DNA of 64,000 bases from Roseicyclus marinus (GCF_030163795.1 NZ_JASJOF010000011.1:26396-90395); one strand, 5' to 3'. Positions 37,865-46,732 are shown, counted from the stretch's first letter. The notes: generated by a model not told the origin, from the letters alone. Program-made: numbers and translations.

Positions 37865-38920
37865 ATGACACGCCCCCGTGCCGCCTTTGCCGTTCCCGGC
37901 GATCTCGAAACCCTCACGGGGGGGTATATCTACGACCGCCGCCTGCTGACCGAGATGCGCAACCAAGGCCGCGATGTGGCCCACATCCGGCTCGCCGGGT
38001 CCTTTCCCGATCCCACGCCCGCCGACATGGCCGACGCGGCCGAGCGTCTGGCGCGCGTTGCATCCGATTGCCCGGTCCTGATCGACGGGCTGGCGATGGG
38101 CGCGATGGACAGATCGGTGCTGACGGGCATGGCGGCGCCGATCGTGGCCTTGGTCCACCATCCCCTTGCCCATGAAAGCGGGCTTGCCCCTGCGGCGCGC
38201 GATCATCTTTACCGGACCGAGCGCGACAATCTCGCGCTGGCCGCCCATGTCGTCGTGCCGAGCCCCCATACTGCCGCGCTGCTGGTGTCGGATTACGGCG
38301 TTCCTGCCGATCACATCACCATCGCACGGCCCGGCACGGATCGCCCGCTTGGCCGGGTGGCGAAATCCGACCCGCCGCTGATCCTGTCGGTCGGCATTCA
38401 GGTCCCGCGCAAGGGGCATGACGTGCTGATCCATGCGTTGGCCCGGCTGCGCGACCATCGCTGGCAGGCCGTTATCGCGGGATCGGCACTTGACGCGGAT
38501 CACGCCGCGCTGCTGGCGCAGTTGATCACCGATCACGGGCTCTCCGGGCAGGTCCGGTTGGCCGGACGCGTCTCGGGCGAGGAACTGGCCCGCCTCTATG
38601 GACAGGCAAGCGTCTTTGCCCTTGCCACCCGCTACGAAGGCTATGGCATCGTGTTCGACGAGGCGATGGCCCATGGTCTGCCGATCGTGACCTGCGCGAC
38701 GGGTGCCGTGCCCGATACCGTCGCGCCGGGGGCGGGGCTGCTGGTGCCCCCCGATGACCCCGAGGCCTTTGCCGACGCCCTTGCCAAGGTTCTTGTCGAT
38801 GCTGTCGCCCGCGCGGGCATGGCCACGGCTTCGGCGCTGGCAGGGGCGGCACTGCCGGGGTGGGACGCCTCCGCGCGCCTGGTGGGCGCGGTCTTCGACA
38901 AGGTGTCGGCGCGTGGATGA
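37865..38920 (+). CDS. glycosyltransferase (GT4-like, GT-B fold)
   Basis: A 351-residue retaining glycosyltransferase of the group 1 type. The C-terminal half has SVGIQVPRKGHDVLIHALA and the donor-binding EX7E motif in RYEGYGIVFDEAMAHG. It would transfer a nucleotide-activated sugar in the cytoplasm. The ATG at 37865 follows CCGGAG. Its stop overlaps the inositol-monophosphatase-like gene, and further downstream on the same strand lie ribA, MDR, PTPS, methyltransferase and RibD-C genes. It could belong to the divergent glycan genes, but shared strand and overlap tie it to the pterin-like cluster. Confidence 0.85.
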   Translation: MTRPRAAFAVPGDLETLTGGYIYDRRLLTEMRNQGRDVAHIRLAGSFPDPTPADMADAAERLARVASDCPVLIDGLAMGAMDRSVLTGMAAPIVALVHHPLAHESGLAPAARDHLYRTERDNLALAAHVVVPSPHTAALLVSDYGVPADHITIARPGTDRPLGRVAKSDPPLILSVGIQVPRKGHDVLIHALARLRDHRWQAVIAGSALDADHAALLAQLITDHGLSGQVRLAGRVSGEELARLYGQASVFALATRYEGYGIVFDEAMAHGLPIVTCATGAVPDTVAPGAGLLVPPDDPEAFADALAKVLVDAVARAGMATASALAGAALPGWDASARLVGAVFDKVSARG

Positions 38921-39692
38921 TGCCGCCGATCTCGCCCTTGCCGAACGGCTTGCGGCGGAGGCCGGCGCGGGCCTTCTGAGCGCTTGGACAGACCGCGCGG
39001 GGCTGCATGTCACCACAAAACGGGCCGGCGATTTCGTGTCCGAGGCCGACCGCGAGGCCGAGGCACATCTGCGCGCGGGCATTTCCGGCGCGCATCCCGA
39101 CGATGGCTGGCTGGGCGAGGAAACCGGTGCGCGCGCCGGAAACGGGCGGCGCTGGATCGTCGATCCGCTGGACGGAACCACCAATTTCTTGCGTGGCATC
39201 GGGCATTGGGCGGTGTCCGTCGCGCTGGAGCGCGATGGCGACCTGGTGCTGGGTGTGGTGCATGATCCGGTGCGCGGCGAAACCTTCAGCGCGTGTCGGG
39301 GCAGGGGGGCCACGCTGAACGGCAGGCCCATCGCTGTGTCGGGCACCGCCGATCTGTCGGCGGCGCTCTTTGGTACGGGCATTCCTTTCGGCGGCATGGA
39401 TCATATCGACGATCACGCGGCCGATATCGCCCGGCTGATGCCGCATTGCGCGGGGGCGCGCCGGATGGGGGCAGCGGCGCTCGATCTGGCCTATGTCGCG
39501 GCAGGGCGGCTGGACGGGTTTTGGGAACGCAGGCTCCAACCTTGGGATATCGCCGCAGGCCTCGTCCTCTTGCGGGAGGCCGGGGCCATCGTCGAAGGCT
39601 GGGACAAGGACGAACGCCCCGAAGATACCGGAACCGTCGTTGCGGCGACGCCTGCTCTTTTTAGCGGATTCGCGACGATTCTGAGGGGTTAG
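38913..39692 (+). CDS. inositol monophosphatase family protein
   Basis: A 259-residue protein with the metal and substrate motifs of the IMPase family: GEETGA (about 68), WIVDPLDGTTNF (about 84) and LQPWDIAAG (about 207). Such enzymes hydrolyse phosphate from inositol, sugar or nucleotide phosphates with Mg2+. It starts at GTG 38913, inside the end of the glycosyltransferase gene, so the pair is coupled. A likely role is to remove a phosphate from a sugar-linked or pterin-type intermediate made by the cluster; this is inference. Confidence 0.87.
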   Translation: MDDAADLALAERLAAEAGAGLLSAWTDRAGLHVTTKRAGDFVSEADREAEAHLRAGISGAHPDDGWLGEETGARAGNGRRWIVDPLDGTTNFLRGIGHWAVSVALERDGDLVLGVVHDPVRGETFSACRGRGATLNGRPIAVSGTADLSAALFGTGIPFGGMDHIDDHAADIARLMPHCAGARRMGAAALDLAYVAAGRLDGFWERRLQPWDIAAGLVLLREAGAIVEGWDKDERPEDTGTVVAATPALFSGFATILRG

Positions 39693-39920
39693 CCCCTTAT
39701 CCCCCGCGCCTGCCTCGGCGCCGGGTTTCCTGCTCCGGCATGTCAGATCGCGGAATTGTGATCGTAACCGCGCCATCCCGTGAAACCGGACGGCCCTTGG
39801 CCTGCGTGGCTTTGGCCGACGCCATGTGCTGTGGCGGGGGTTTGCGCCATGCCGCTCTGCGGCAGCGGACTTGCCGCGGGCGCATTCGATCTAGATAGCG
39901 AGCTTCGACAGGATAACAGG

Positions 39921-41096
39921 ATGATCATGCCGACCAGCCCAGCCGCCAAGGCCGGGTCCGCTACCGCCGCGGTCCCCCGGTGCCACTCCGAAGTCCCCTT
40001 CGTGCCCGCTCTCGCGCCGAGAGCGATCGAACAGCTGCACCGCCTGCGGGGGGACCTCAAGGTCGGGCTGCCGGTCCTGTTGCGGCACGATGGCGATACC
40101 GTGCTGCTGGCGCTGATCGAATCCCTGACAGAATCGCGTTACACGGCGATGACAGAGCTCGGGCAGCCCGAGCTGATCATCACCCGCCGCCGGGCCGAGG
40201 CGCTGGGGATCCATCCGCCGATCCAGGGCGACACCCTGCGCTTCCGCCTGCCTGCGGGCGCGGATCGCGGCTGGTTGGCCTCGGTCGCCGGGCAGGGCGG
40301 GGCGAACGGAGCCGACATGGGCGCGGGCCTGCCCATCTTGCAGGCCGCGACAGCCCTGCACCGTGCCGCCATCGAGATCGCGCGGACGATGGAGGTTCTG
40401 CCCGCGATCCTTGCCATTCCGCTTTCCGACAGGGACGAGACGGAGATTGCCGCGCTTGGCCTGTCGTCCATGTCGTTTGCATCCGTCACCGAGGCGCTGG
40501 ACGAGGTGCGCAGCCAGACCCGCGTCAGCTCGGCCCGACTGCCGATGGATGTCTCGTCCTCGGGGCGGGTGCATGTTTTCCGTCCCGATGATGGTGGCAC
40601 GGAACATTACGCCATCGAGGTCGGAACGCCCGATTTCTCGGCTCCCGTGATGGTGCGCCTGCATTCCGCCTGTTTCACCGGCGACGTTCTGGGCAGCCTG
40701 AAATGCGATTGCGGCCCGCAATTGCGCGCCGCCATGGCCGCCATGGCCGAGGCGGGCGGCGGCGTGCTGATCTATCTCAATCAGGAAGGCCGCGGGATCG
40801 GGCTTGCCAACAAGATGCGCGCCTATGCGTTGCAGGATGCAGGGCTCGACACGGTCGAGGCGAACCACTGGCTCGGCTTCGAGGATGACCGACGCGATTT
40901 CCGCGTCGGTGCGCAGATCCTCGGCCGCCTCGGGATCGGGCGGGTGCGCCTGATGACGAACAATCCCGCCAAGATGGCCAGCCTGTCCGCGCTTGGGGTC
41001 GAGGTGGTAGAGCGTGTGCCCCTGCGCGTCGGCAAGACGGCGCAGAACGCGCATTACCTCGCGACCAAGGCCGCGAAATCGGGGCATCTGCTGTGA
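39921..41096 (+). CDS. GTP cyclohydrolase II (RibA-type) with long divergent N-terminal domain
   Basis: A 391-residue protein. The C-terminal half (about 195-390) is a GTP cyclohydrolase II with zinc cysteines C251, C262 and C264 in CFTGDVLGSLKCDCG and the YLNQEGRGIGL block. The N-terminal half (about 20-190) looks like a degraded DHBP synthase (RibB): it keeps the IITRRRAEALGI-like stretch but lacks the acidic DxxRENEGD active loop. It opens the ring of GTP to give the diaminopyrimidine precursor of riboflavin, or a related product. In this context it may feed the cluster rather than housekeeping riboflavin. The next gene starts in a TGATG overlap. Confidence 0.86.
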   Translation: MIMPTSPAAKAGSATAAVPRCHSEVPFVPALAPRAIEQLHRLRGDLKVGLPVLLRHDGDTVLLALIESLTESRYTAMTELGQPELIITRRRAEALGIHPPIQGDTLRFRLPAGADRGWLASVAGQGGANGADMGAGLPILQAATALHRAAIEIARTMEVLPAILAIPLSDRDETEIAALGLSSMSFASVTEALDEVRSQTRVSSARLPMDVSSSGRVHVFRPDDGGTEHYAIEVGTPDFSAPVMVRLHSACFTGDVLGSLKCDCGPQLRAAMAAMAEAGGGVLIYLNQEGRGIGLANKMRAYALQDAGLDTVEANHWLGFEDDRRDFRVGAQILGRLGIGRVRLMTNNPAKMASLSALGVEVVERVPLRVGKTAQNAHYLATKAAKSGHLL

Positions 41097-42049
41097 TGCA
41101 GGCGCCCGCGCTCTGGTGTGTCGGCCCCGGTCGGGCTGAATTGCGCCCGGGCGCATTGGGCGAGGGCGTGGCCGTCGACATGTTGTTCAGCGGCATCAGC
41201 CGTGGCACCGAACGGCTGGTGTTCGAGGGCCGGGTGCCTGACACGGAACATGACCGGATGCGCGGTCCGGCGATGGAGGGGGATTTTCCCTTTCCGGTCA
41301 AATACGGTTATTGCGCCGTCGGCCGCGTGGCCGAAGGCGATCTTGCCGGACGCGCGGTTTTTGCGCTCCATCCCCATCAGGCGCGGTTTCGCCTGCCGCA
41401 ATCGGCGCTGACACTCCTGCCCGATGCCCTGCCGCCCGGCCGTGCCGTGCTTGCCGCCAATATGGAAACGGCCCTCACGCTCCTGTGGGACAGCGGCGCG
41501 AGCGCGGGCGACCGGATTGCCGTGATCGGCGCGGGCGTTCTGGGCGCGCTGACCGCCCATCTTGCCGCCCGCCTGCCGGGGGCCGAGGTGACGCTGGTCG
41601 ATACCAACGCCGACCGCGCCACGCTGGCCGCGCAACTGGGCTGCCGCTTTGCCGCGCCCGAGGCCGCGCCGCAGGATTGCGACGTGGTCTTTCACCTGTC
41701 GGCTTCCGCGCCCGGCCTTGCGACCGCCATCGCCAGCGCGGGGCGCGAGGCGACCGTGCTGGAGGGCAGCTGGTACGGGGCAGGGGATACGCCCGTGCCG
41801 CTTGGCGGGGCCTTTCACAGCCGCCGCCTGCGCCTTGTGGGCTCGCAGGTGGGACAGATCCCGCCCGCCCGCGCGCCGCGTTGGACTTATGCCCGCCGCC
41901 TTGCCAAGGCGCTGGACCTGTTGACCGATCCCGCGCTCGACGTTCTGATCTCGGGCGAAACCGCCTTTGCCGACTTGCCCGTCCGCTACGGCGCGATCCT
42001 GTCGGACCCCGCCACACTTTGCCACCGCATCCGCTACGACGCCCAGTAA
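41096..42049 (+). CDS. MDR superfamily dehydrogenase-like protein, zinc site absent
   Basis: A 317-residue medium-chain dehydrogenase/reductase. The N-terminal part reads SGISRGTERLVFEG where zinc alcohol dehydrogenases have the catalytic Cys, similar to BchC-like members. The Rossmann part has VIGAGVLGALTAHLAA (about 145). It probably uses NAD(P)H on a product of neighbouring enzymes. It starts at ATG 41096, sharing bases with the ribA stop (TGATG), which implies coupled translation; a GTG at 41093 is an alternative. Substrate unknown. Confidence 0.8.
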   Translation: MQAPALWCVGPGRAELRPGALGEGVAVDMLFSGISRGTERLVFEGRVPDTEHDRMRGPAMEGDFPFPVKYGYCAVGRVAEGDLAGRAVFALHPHQARFRLPQSALTLLPDALPPGRAVLAANMETALTLLWDSGASAGDRIAVIGAGVLGALTAHLAARLPGAEVTLVDTNADRATLAAQLGCRFAAPEAAPQDCDVVFHLSASAPGLATAIASAGREATVLEGSWYGAGDTPVPLGGAFHSRRLRLVGSQVGQIPPARAPRWTYARRLAKALDLLTDPALDVLISGETAFADLPVRYGAILSDPATLCHRIRYDAQ

Positions 42050-42058
42050 GGAGACACC

Positions 42059-42454
42059 ATGTTCGCCGTCGAAGTCCGCGATCACATCATGATCGGCCAC
42101 TCCCTTCCCTCGCCCGTCTTCGGCCCTGCCCAAGGGCTGCACGGCGCGACCTTCACGGTCGACGCGGCCTTTTTCACGCAGGATATCGATGACCACGGGC
42201 TGGTGGTCGACATCGGCCTCGCGACCGAGGCGCTGGCCGAAACGCTGGCCCCGTTGCGCTACAAGAACCTCGACGAGGTGCCTGAATTCGCGGGTAAGTT
42301 CACCACGACCGAATTCCTGTGCGGTCATATCTTCGCGGCCATGGCCGACCGTGTCCGCGCCGGAAAGCTGGGCGATGGCGGCCGGGTGCGCAAGCTGCGC
42401 ATCACGCTGCACGAAAGCCATGTCGCCCGCGCCTGGTACGAGGCGGAGGTCTGA
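42059..42454 (+). CDS. 6-pyruvoyltetrahydropterin synthase / QueD family protein with altered zinc site
   Basis: A 131-residue protein of the PTPS/QueD (T-fold) family, normal length, with an AAGGAG ribosome site. Family enzymes act on dihydroneopterin triphosphate with zinc held by one His and an HGH pair. Here His14 and His28 are present, but the second His of the pair is Ala30 (HGAT) and the position of the usual catalytic Cys, four residues before, is Ala24. It probably has changed chemistry or binds without the canonical reaction. It follows the MDR gene by 9 bases and precedes the methyltransferase gene by 3. Confidence 0.8.
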   Translation: MFAVEVRDHIMIGHSLPSPVFGPAQGLHGATFTVDAAFFTQDIDDHGLVVDIGLATEALAETLAPLRYKNLDEVPEFAGKFTTTEFLCGHIFAAMADRVRAGKLGDGGRVRKLRITLHESHVARAWYEAEV

Positions 42455-42457
42455 TCC

Positions 42458-43246
42458 ATGGGCTTTTCCGCCGATTGGCTGGCGTTGCGCGATCCCGCCG
42501 ACCGGGCGGCACGCGATGTCGCGCTGGCGCGGCGGGCGGCGGCTGCGGCGGGACCTGCGCCGCTGATCGTCGATCTGGGCTGCGGCACCGGGGCGACATG
42601 GCGGGCGCTGTCGCCCGTCCTGCCCGAGGGTGCGCGGTGGCGCTTCGTCGACAATGACCCGGCGCTGCTGGCCATCGCTGCTGCGGCGGCGGGTGACAGC
42701 GCCGAGACGGTCATGGCCGATCTCGCCGATCTCGACAGCCTGCCGCTGGCGGGCGCTACGCTGGTGACGGCCTCGGCCCTGCTCGATCTGGTGTCGGCTG
42801 AATGGGTGGCGGGGTTGGTCGCGCGCCTTGGGGTGCCGTTTTACGCCGCGCTCAGCTATGATGGGCGGATGAGCTGGACGCCCGAGGATCCGCGCGATGC
42901 CGCCATCACCGCGGCCTTCAACCGTCACCAGACGGGGGACAAGGGGCTTGGTCGGGCGCTGGGCCCCGAGGCCGCCGATCACGCCGTCCGCGTGTTCGAG
43001 GCGGCGGGCTTTACCGTTACATTGGCCGACAGCCCTTGGCAGCTTGGTCCCGATATGGCCGCGCTCCAGCGTGAATTGTGCGACGGCATCGCCGCCGCCG
43101 CCGCCGAGACGGGCCTGAGCGACGCCACCGCATGGAGCCACGCCCGCAGCGCCGGGGCCGCCGCGTCGCGCTGCCTCATCGGGCATCTCGATCTTCTGGC
43201 CCTGCCGCCCGCCCGTTCACCGGAGAGAGCCCATGTGCAGCATTGA
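42458..43246 (+). CDS. class I SAM-dependent methyltransferase
   Basis: A 262-residue methyltransferase with SAM motif I VDLGCGTGATW (about 37) and acidic motif II VDNDPALL (about 66). The later domain has FYAALSYDGRMSW. The substrate is unknown; in this operon it may methylate a pterin, pyrimidine or sugar intermediate. It starts 3 bases after the PTPS stop, and its 3' end overlaps the RibD-C gene by 14 bases. Confidence 0.83.
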   Translation: MGFSADWLALRDPADRAARDVALARRAAAAAGPAPLIVDLGCGTGATWRALSPVLPEGARWRFVDNDPALLAIAAAAAGDSAETVMADLADLDSLPLAGATLVTASALLDLVSAEWVAGLVARLGVPFYAALSYDGRMSWTPEDPRDAAITAAFNRHQTGDKGLGRALGPEAADHAVRVFEAAGFTVTLADSPWQLGPDMAALQRELCDGIAAAAAETGLSDATAWSHARSAGAAASRCLIGHLDLLALPPARSPERAHVQH

Positions 43247-44060
43247 CGTGACCCCCCGCGTCTGGGAGCGGCTTTTGGCCGTGCGCCAAGGGTTGGCCTG
43301 CGCGTGTTGCGGACGGTGGAGCCCAGGTGAACGCGCCGCGCTTGCGCTCTACGGCCCGCTCGCGCGCCGCGACCTCGGGCCGGTCACCGTGGCGCAAATC
43401 GGACAATCGCTTGACGGGCGCGTGGCCACGTTCACGGGTGATGCGCGCGATGTTTCGGGGCCCGATGGTCTGGCGCATCTGCACCGCATCCGGGCGCTGG
43501 TCGACGGGGTGGTGATCGGCGTGGGCACCGCGCTTCATGATACGCCGCGCCTGACCGTGCGGCTCTGCCCCGGCCAGAACCCGGCCCGTATCATCATCGA
43601 CCCCAAGGGCCGTTTGCCCGATGATGCGCCAGTGCTGGCCGACGACGGCGCGCGCCGCCTTGTGGTGCAGGCCGTCGACCGTGCGCGCCCCGAAGGCGTC
43701 ACCGCGATCACGCTTGCCTCTCACGACGGGCAGTTGGACCCGGCCGAGATCCTTGCCGCGCTCCATGCCGAGGGGATCACATCGACGCTGATCGAAGGCG
43801 GCTCGATCACCATCGCCCGGTTTCTCGAGGCGGGTCTGCTGACCCGGCTTCAGGTCGCCATCGCGCCGCTTCTGATCGGGGGCGGCCCTCAGGGTCTGAC
43901 CCTGCCCAGCCCCAGCGCCAAGCTGTCGGATGCGATCCGCCCCGACATGCGGGTTTTTTCGCTGGGGTCGGACGTGGTGTTCGATTGCGGCCTCAGCGCC
44001 GATGCCTTGGCCGCCACGGAACCGCTGCACCTGCGCACCAACCGCCAAGCCCGCGCCTGA
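43233..44060 (+). CDS. RibD C-terminal domain reductase (dihydrofolate-reductase-like fold)
   Basis: A 275-residue protein corresponding to the reductase half of RibD. It has AQIGQSLDGRVA (about 53), VIGVGTALHDTPRLTVR (about 92) and the LIEGGSITIARFL block (about 187). The deaminase half of RibD is absent; a short N-terminal segment with CACCG stands in its place. In riboflavin synthesis this domain reduces the ribose of the diaminopyrimidine to ribitol with NADPH. Here it is the last of seven plus-strand genes beginning with a glycosyltransferase. It starts at ATG 43233 after GGAGAG. Confidence 0.85.
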   Translation: MCSIDVTPRVWERLLAVRQGLACACCGRWSPGERAALALYGPLARRDLGPVTVAQIGQSLDGRVATFTGDARDVSGPDGLAHLHRIRALVDGVVIGVGTALHDTPRLTVRLCPGQNPARIIIDPKGRLPDDAPVLADDGARRLVVQAVDRARPEGVTAITLASHDGQLDPAEILAALHAEGITSTLIEGGSITIARFLEAGLLTRLQVAIAPLLIGGGPQGLTLPSPSAKLSDAIRPDMRVFSLGSDVVFDCGLSADALAATEPLHLRTNRQARA

Positions 44061-44133
44061 CGTCAGCGCACCCGCCGCCGTCAGAGACGACCGCAACTTG
44101 GGCGCAAACCGTCTATCCGGCTTGCGATCTGCC

Positions 44134-44991
44134 TCAACCGGGCGACATGCCCCGCAGCCGTTCCGACCGGCGGCGCAGCATTTCCACCACCGTCAGCAGG
44201 CCGATCGACACCACGACAAGGATCGTCGCCACGGCGAGGATCGTCGGGCTGATCTGCTCGCGCAGGCCGGTGAACATCTGCCACGGCAGGGTCTGCTGTT
44301 GCGCCGATCCGACGAAGATCACCACCACCACCTCGTCAAAGGAGGTGATGAAGGCGAACAGCCCACCCGAGATCACCCCCGGCAGGATGAGCGGCATCTG
44401 CACCCGGAAAAAGGTCGTGACCGGATTGGCCCCGAGGCTTGCTGCCGCCCGCGTCAGCGACCTGTCAAAGCCCACCAGCGTTGCGGTCACCGTGATGATG
44501 ACAAAGGGAATGCCAAGCGCCGCATGGGCCAGAACGACGCCCCAGTAGGTGCCCTGCAACCCGACGCGCGAGTAAAAGAAATACATCCCCGCCGCCGAGA
44601 TGATCAGCGGCACGATCATGGGCGAGATCAGCACCGCCATGATCGCGCCCTTGAAGGGCACATGGCTTTGCGACAGGCCGATGGCCGCCAGCGTGCCGAG
44701 GCTGACCGACAGCAAGGTCGCCACCGGCGCGATAGTCATCGAATTGCGCAAGGCCTGTTGCCAATCGGGATTGGTCAGGAAATCGCGGTAGTGGCGCAGG
44801 CTGTAGGCCTCCGGGTCAAAGGCCAGCATGCCGGGTGTGAAGGTAAAGAAGTTCTCGGCGTTGAAGCTGAGCGGGATCACGACAACGATCGGGGCCATCA
44901 GGAAAAAGAAGATCAGCCCGCAGATCACGCGGAACCCGTAGAACCACAGGCGTTCGCCGGTCGTGGCATAGGGCGGCAGTTTGGTATCCAT
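44134..44991 (-). CDS. ABC transporter permease, PotC type (spermidine/putrescine family)
   Basis: A 285-residue inner-membrane permease with about six helices and the EAA loop (ASLGANPVTTFFRVQMPLILPG), which docks the ATPase. It resembles PotC of polyamine/iron/amine importers. It is the last gene of an operon with a PotB-type permease (6 bases upstream), a PotD-type binding protein and a PotA-type ATPase. Nearby amine catabolism genes suggest an amine or betaine substrate rather than a classical polyamine; this is inference. Confidence 0.88.
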   Translation of the reverse strand: MDTKLPPYATTGERLWFYGFRVICGLIFFFLMAPIVVVIPLSFNAENFFTFTPGMLAFDPEAYSLRHYRDFLTNPDWQQALRNSMTIAPVATLLSVSLGTLAAIGLSQSHVPFKGAIMAVLISPMIVPLIISAAGMYFFYSRVGLQGTYWGVVLAHAALGIPFVIITVTATLVGFDRSLTRAAASLGANPVTTFFRVQMPLILPGVISGGLFAFITSFDEVVVVIFVGSAQQQTLPWQMFTGLREQISPTILAVATILVVVSIGLLTVVEMLRRRSERLRGMSPG

Positions 44992-44997
44992 TTTCTC

Positions 44998-46701
44998 TTA
45001 CCCCAGCTTGACGTTGTCGATGCCCACGATCCGGTCGTAGAGCCAGTAGAGAACCAGCACGAGCGCCAGCAGGATCGACCCAAGTGCTGCGGCCAGACCC
45101 CAGTTCAGACTGTCGGAGATGTGGAATGCGATCCGGTTCGAGATGAAGATGCCGGTCCGGCCGCCCACGATCTCGGGCGTGATGTAATAGCCGATCGACA
45201 GGATGAAGACGAGAATGCAGCCCGCGCCGATACCCGGCACCGATTGCGGGAAATAGACCCGCCGGAACGCGGTCCAGTTCGTCGCGCCCAGCGATTTCGC
45301 GGCGCGCATGTAGCTGGGCGGGATCGTCTTCATCACCGAGTAGAGCGGCAGGATCATGAAGGGCAGCAGGATGTGTGTCATCGCCACGACTGTGCCGACC
45401 TGATTGTTGATCATCGCCAGCCGCGCGTCATCGGCCACCAGCCCGATCCACACCAGCAGGTCGTTGATCACGCCTTCTTGCTGCAACAGCACCTTCCAGG
45501 CGCTCGTCCGCACGAGGAGCGAGGTCCAGAACGGCAACAGGACAAGGATCAGCAGCATGTTCGACGTGCGCAGCGGCAAGTTCGACAGCAAATAGGCGAT
45601 CGGATAGCCCAAGATCACGCACAGCCCCATGATCGTCAGCGACAGCACCATGGTGCGCTGGAACAGCAGCATGTAGATGCGCTGGTTTTCCTCGACGACC
45701 TCGATCCCGCTGGGCGTCAGTTGCAGGTCTACGGCGGCAAGGAAATACCCGGCCGTATAGGGGTCGGAAAAGGTCTGGATCGTGGTCCAGATCGGCATCT
45801 CCGCCCAGCCTTCGTCGATATCGGCAAAGGTCGCGCGCAGGTCGACAGGCGTGAAGCTGGCTACGGCGGCGGCAGCCTCTTGCAGTCTTACAACTTCGGC
45901 CCGTGCGAATTCGGGTCCTTCGACGGCACCGACCTCGGCCCCCGCGCTCAGATCGCGGTAAAGCGCGAGAAAGACCGTGTTCCACGGCTCTTCTGTCGTC
46001 GGGCTGTCGGGGTTGCGGGCTTCGGCCTGCAAGGCCAGCGCAAAGGACCGGTAGGCATCCGCAGTCTCGGGCAGCAGGTCCGCGATGCCGGGCGCAAGCT
46101 GAAAGACCGGCTCGCGCGCCTCGGTCTCGGTCGCGGCCCATGCCGCCTGCTCCGCGATCCAGTCGGGATCGGCCATCAGTCCGATCCATGTCGCGGGCTC
46201 TTCCCATGCGGGGTCGAGATCGATGAACTGGTCGGCATAGCCTTCGCCCACATCGTCGATGCCCCGGCCCGAGCGGCGGAAGATCGAGCTCAGGCCCGTT
46301 TCCTCGTAATTCAGGCGCGAACCCAGTCGCGTGTGGATACGCCGTTCGACCGCCGCATGAAGGTCATAGGCCAGCGCGGCGTAGATATCCTCGGAGGGCA
46401 GGTCTTCGGCGTCCCAATCCTCGAGCGCGATCACGGTGCGCGGCAGGGTTTCCGACACGATCTGGTTTTCGACCGACCGGAACAGCATGTCGAGGATCGG
46501 TGCGACGAACGTCACGAGCAAGAAGATCAGCAAGGGCGCGATCAGCGCCAGCGCCCGCAGCTTCTGTGCCCTCAGCGCCCGGTTCAGGCTCTGTTTCAGC
46601 GGCCTTCCGTCGGCGGCCAGCATCGGGCCGGTCTGGGCCGCGTCGTCGCGGCGGGCCTCGGCGGCGGCCTGGCTCAGATTGCCTGCGGTGGCGTCGCTCA
46701 T
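44998..46701 (-). CDS. ABC transporter permease, PotB type, with about 260-residue insertion
   Basis: A 567-residue permease, about twice the usual PotB length. One helix lies at about 46-72, then about 260 residues without membrane helices (about 75-335, rich in Glu, Ala and Asp), then five helices with the EAA loop AAKSLGATNWTAFRRV (about 468). The insert follows the first helix, so it probably faces the periplasm, where it could touch the binding protein. The frame is open throughout, with no sign of a frameshift. The ATG at 46701 (MSDATAGN) fits better than upstream options. Confidence 0.86.
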   Translation of the reverse strand: MSDATAGNLSQAAAEARRDDAAQTGPMLAADGRPLKQSLNRALRAQKLRALALIAPLLIFLLVTFVAPILDMLFRSVENQIVSETLPRTVIALEDWDAEDLPSEDIYAALAYDLHAAVERRIHTRLGSRLNYEETGLSSIFRRSGRGIDDVGEGYADQFIDLDPAWEEPATWIGLMADPDWIAEQAAWAATETEAREPVFQLAPGIADLLPETADAYRSFALALQAEARNPDSPTTEEPWNTVFLALYRDLSAGAEVGAVEGPEFARAEVVRLQEAAAAVASFTPVDLRATFADIDEGWAEMPIWTTIQTFSDPYTAGYFLAAVDLQLTPSGIEVVEENQRIYMLLFQRTMVLSLTIMGLCVILGYPIAYLLSNLPLRTSNMLLILVLLPFWTSLLVRTSAWKVLLQQEGVINDLLVWIGLVADDARLAMINNQVGTVVAMTHILLPFMILPLYSVMKTIPPSYMRAAKSLGATNWTAFRRVYFPQSVPGIGAGCILVFILSIGYYITPEIVGGRTGIFISNRIAFHISDSLNWGLAAALGSILLALVLVLYWLYDRIVGIDNVKLG

Positions 46702-46732
46702 GGGGCAAAATCCTCGGGCAGCGGAAAAGGGG

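Noticed and set aside
39693..39920. FMN riboswitch before the ribA-like gene
   Set aside because: I looked for the conserved FMN riboswitch blocks in this 228-base leader and did not see them.
44998..46701. Frameshift or assembly error as explanation for the long permease
   Set aside because: The insert is one continuous frame with normal codon bias, and sequence on both sides matches permease halves in the same frame.
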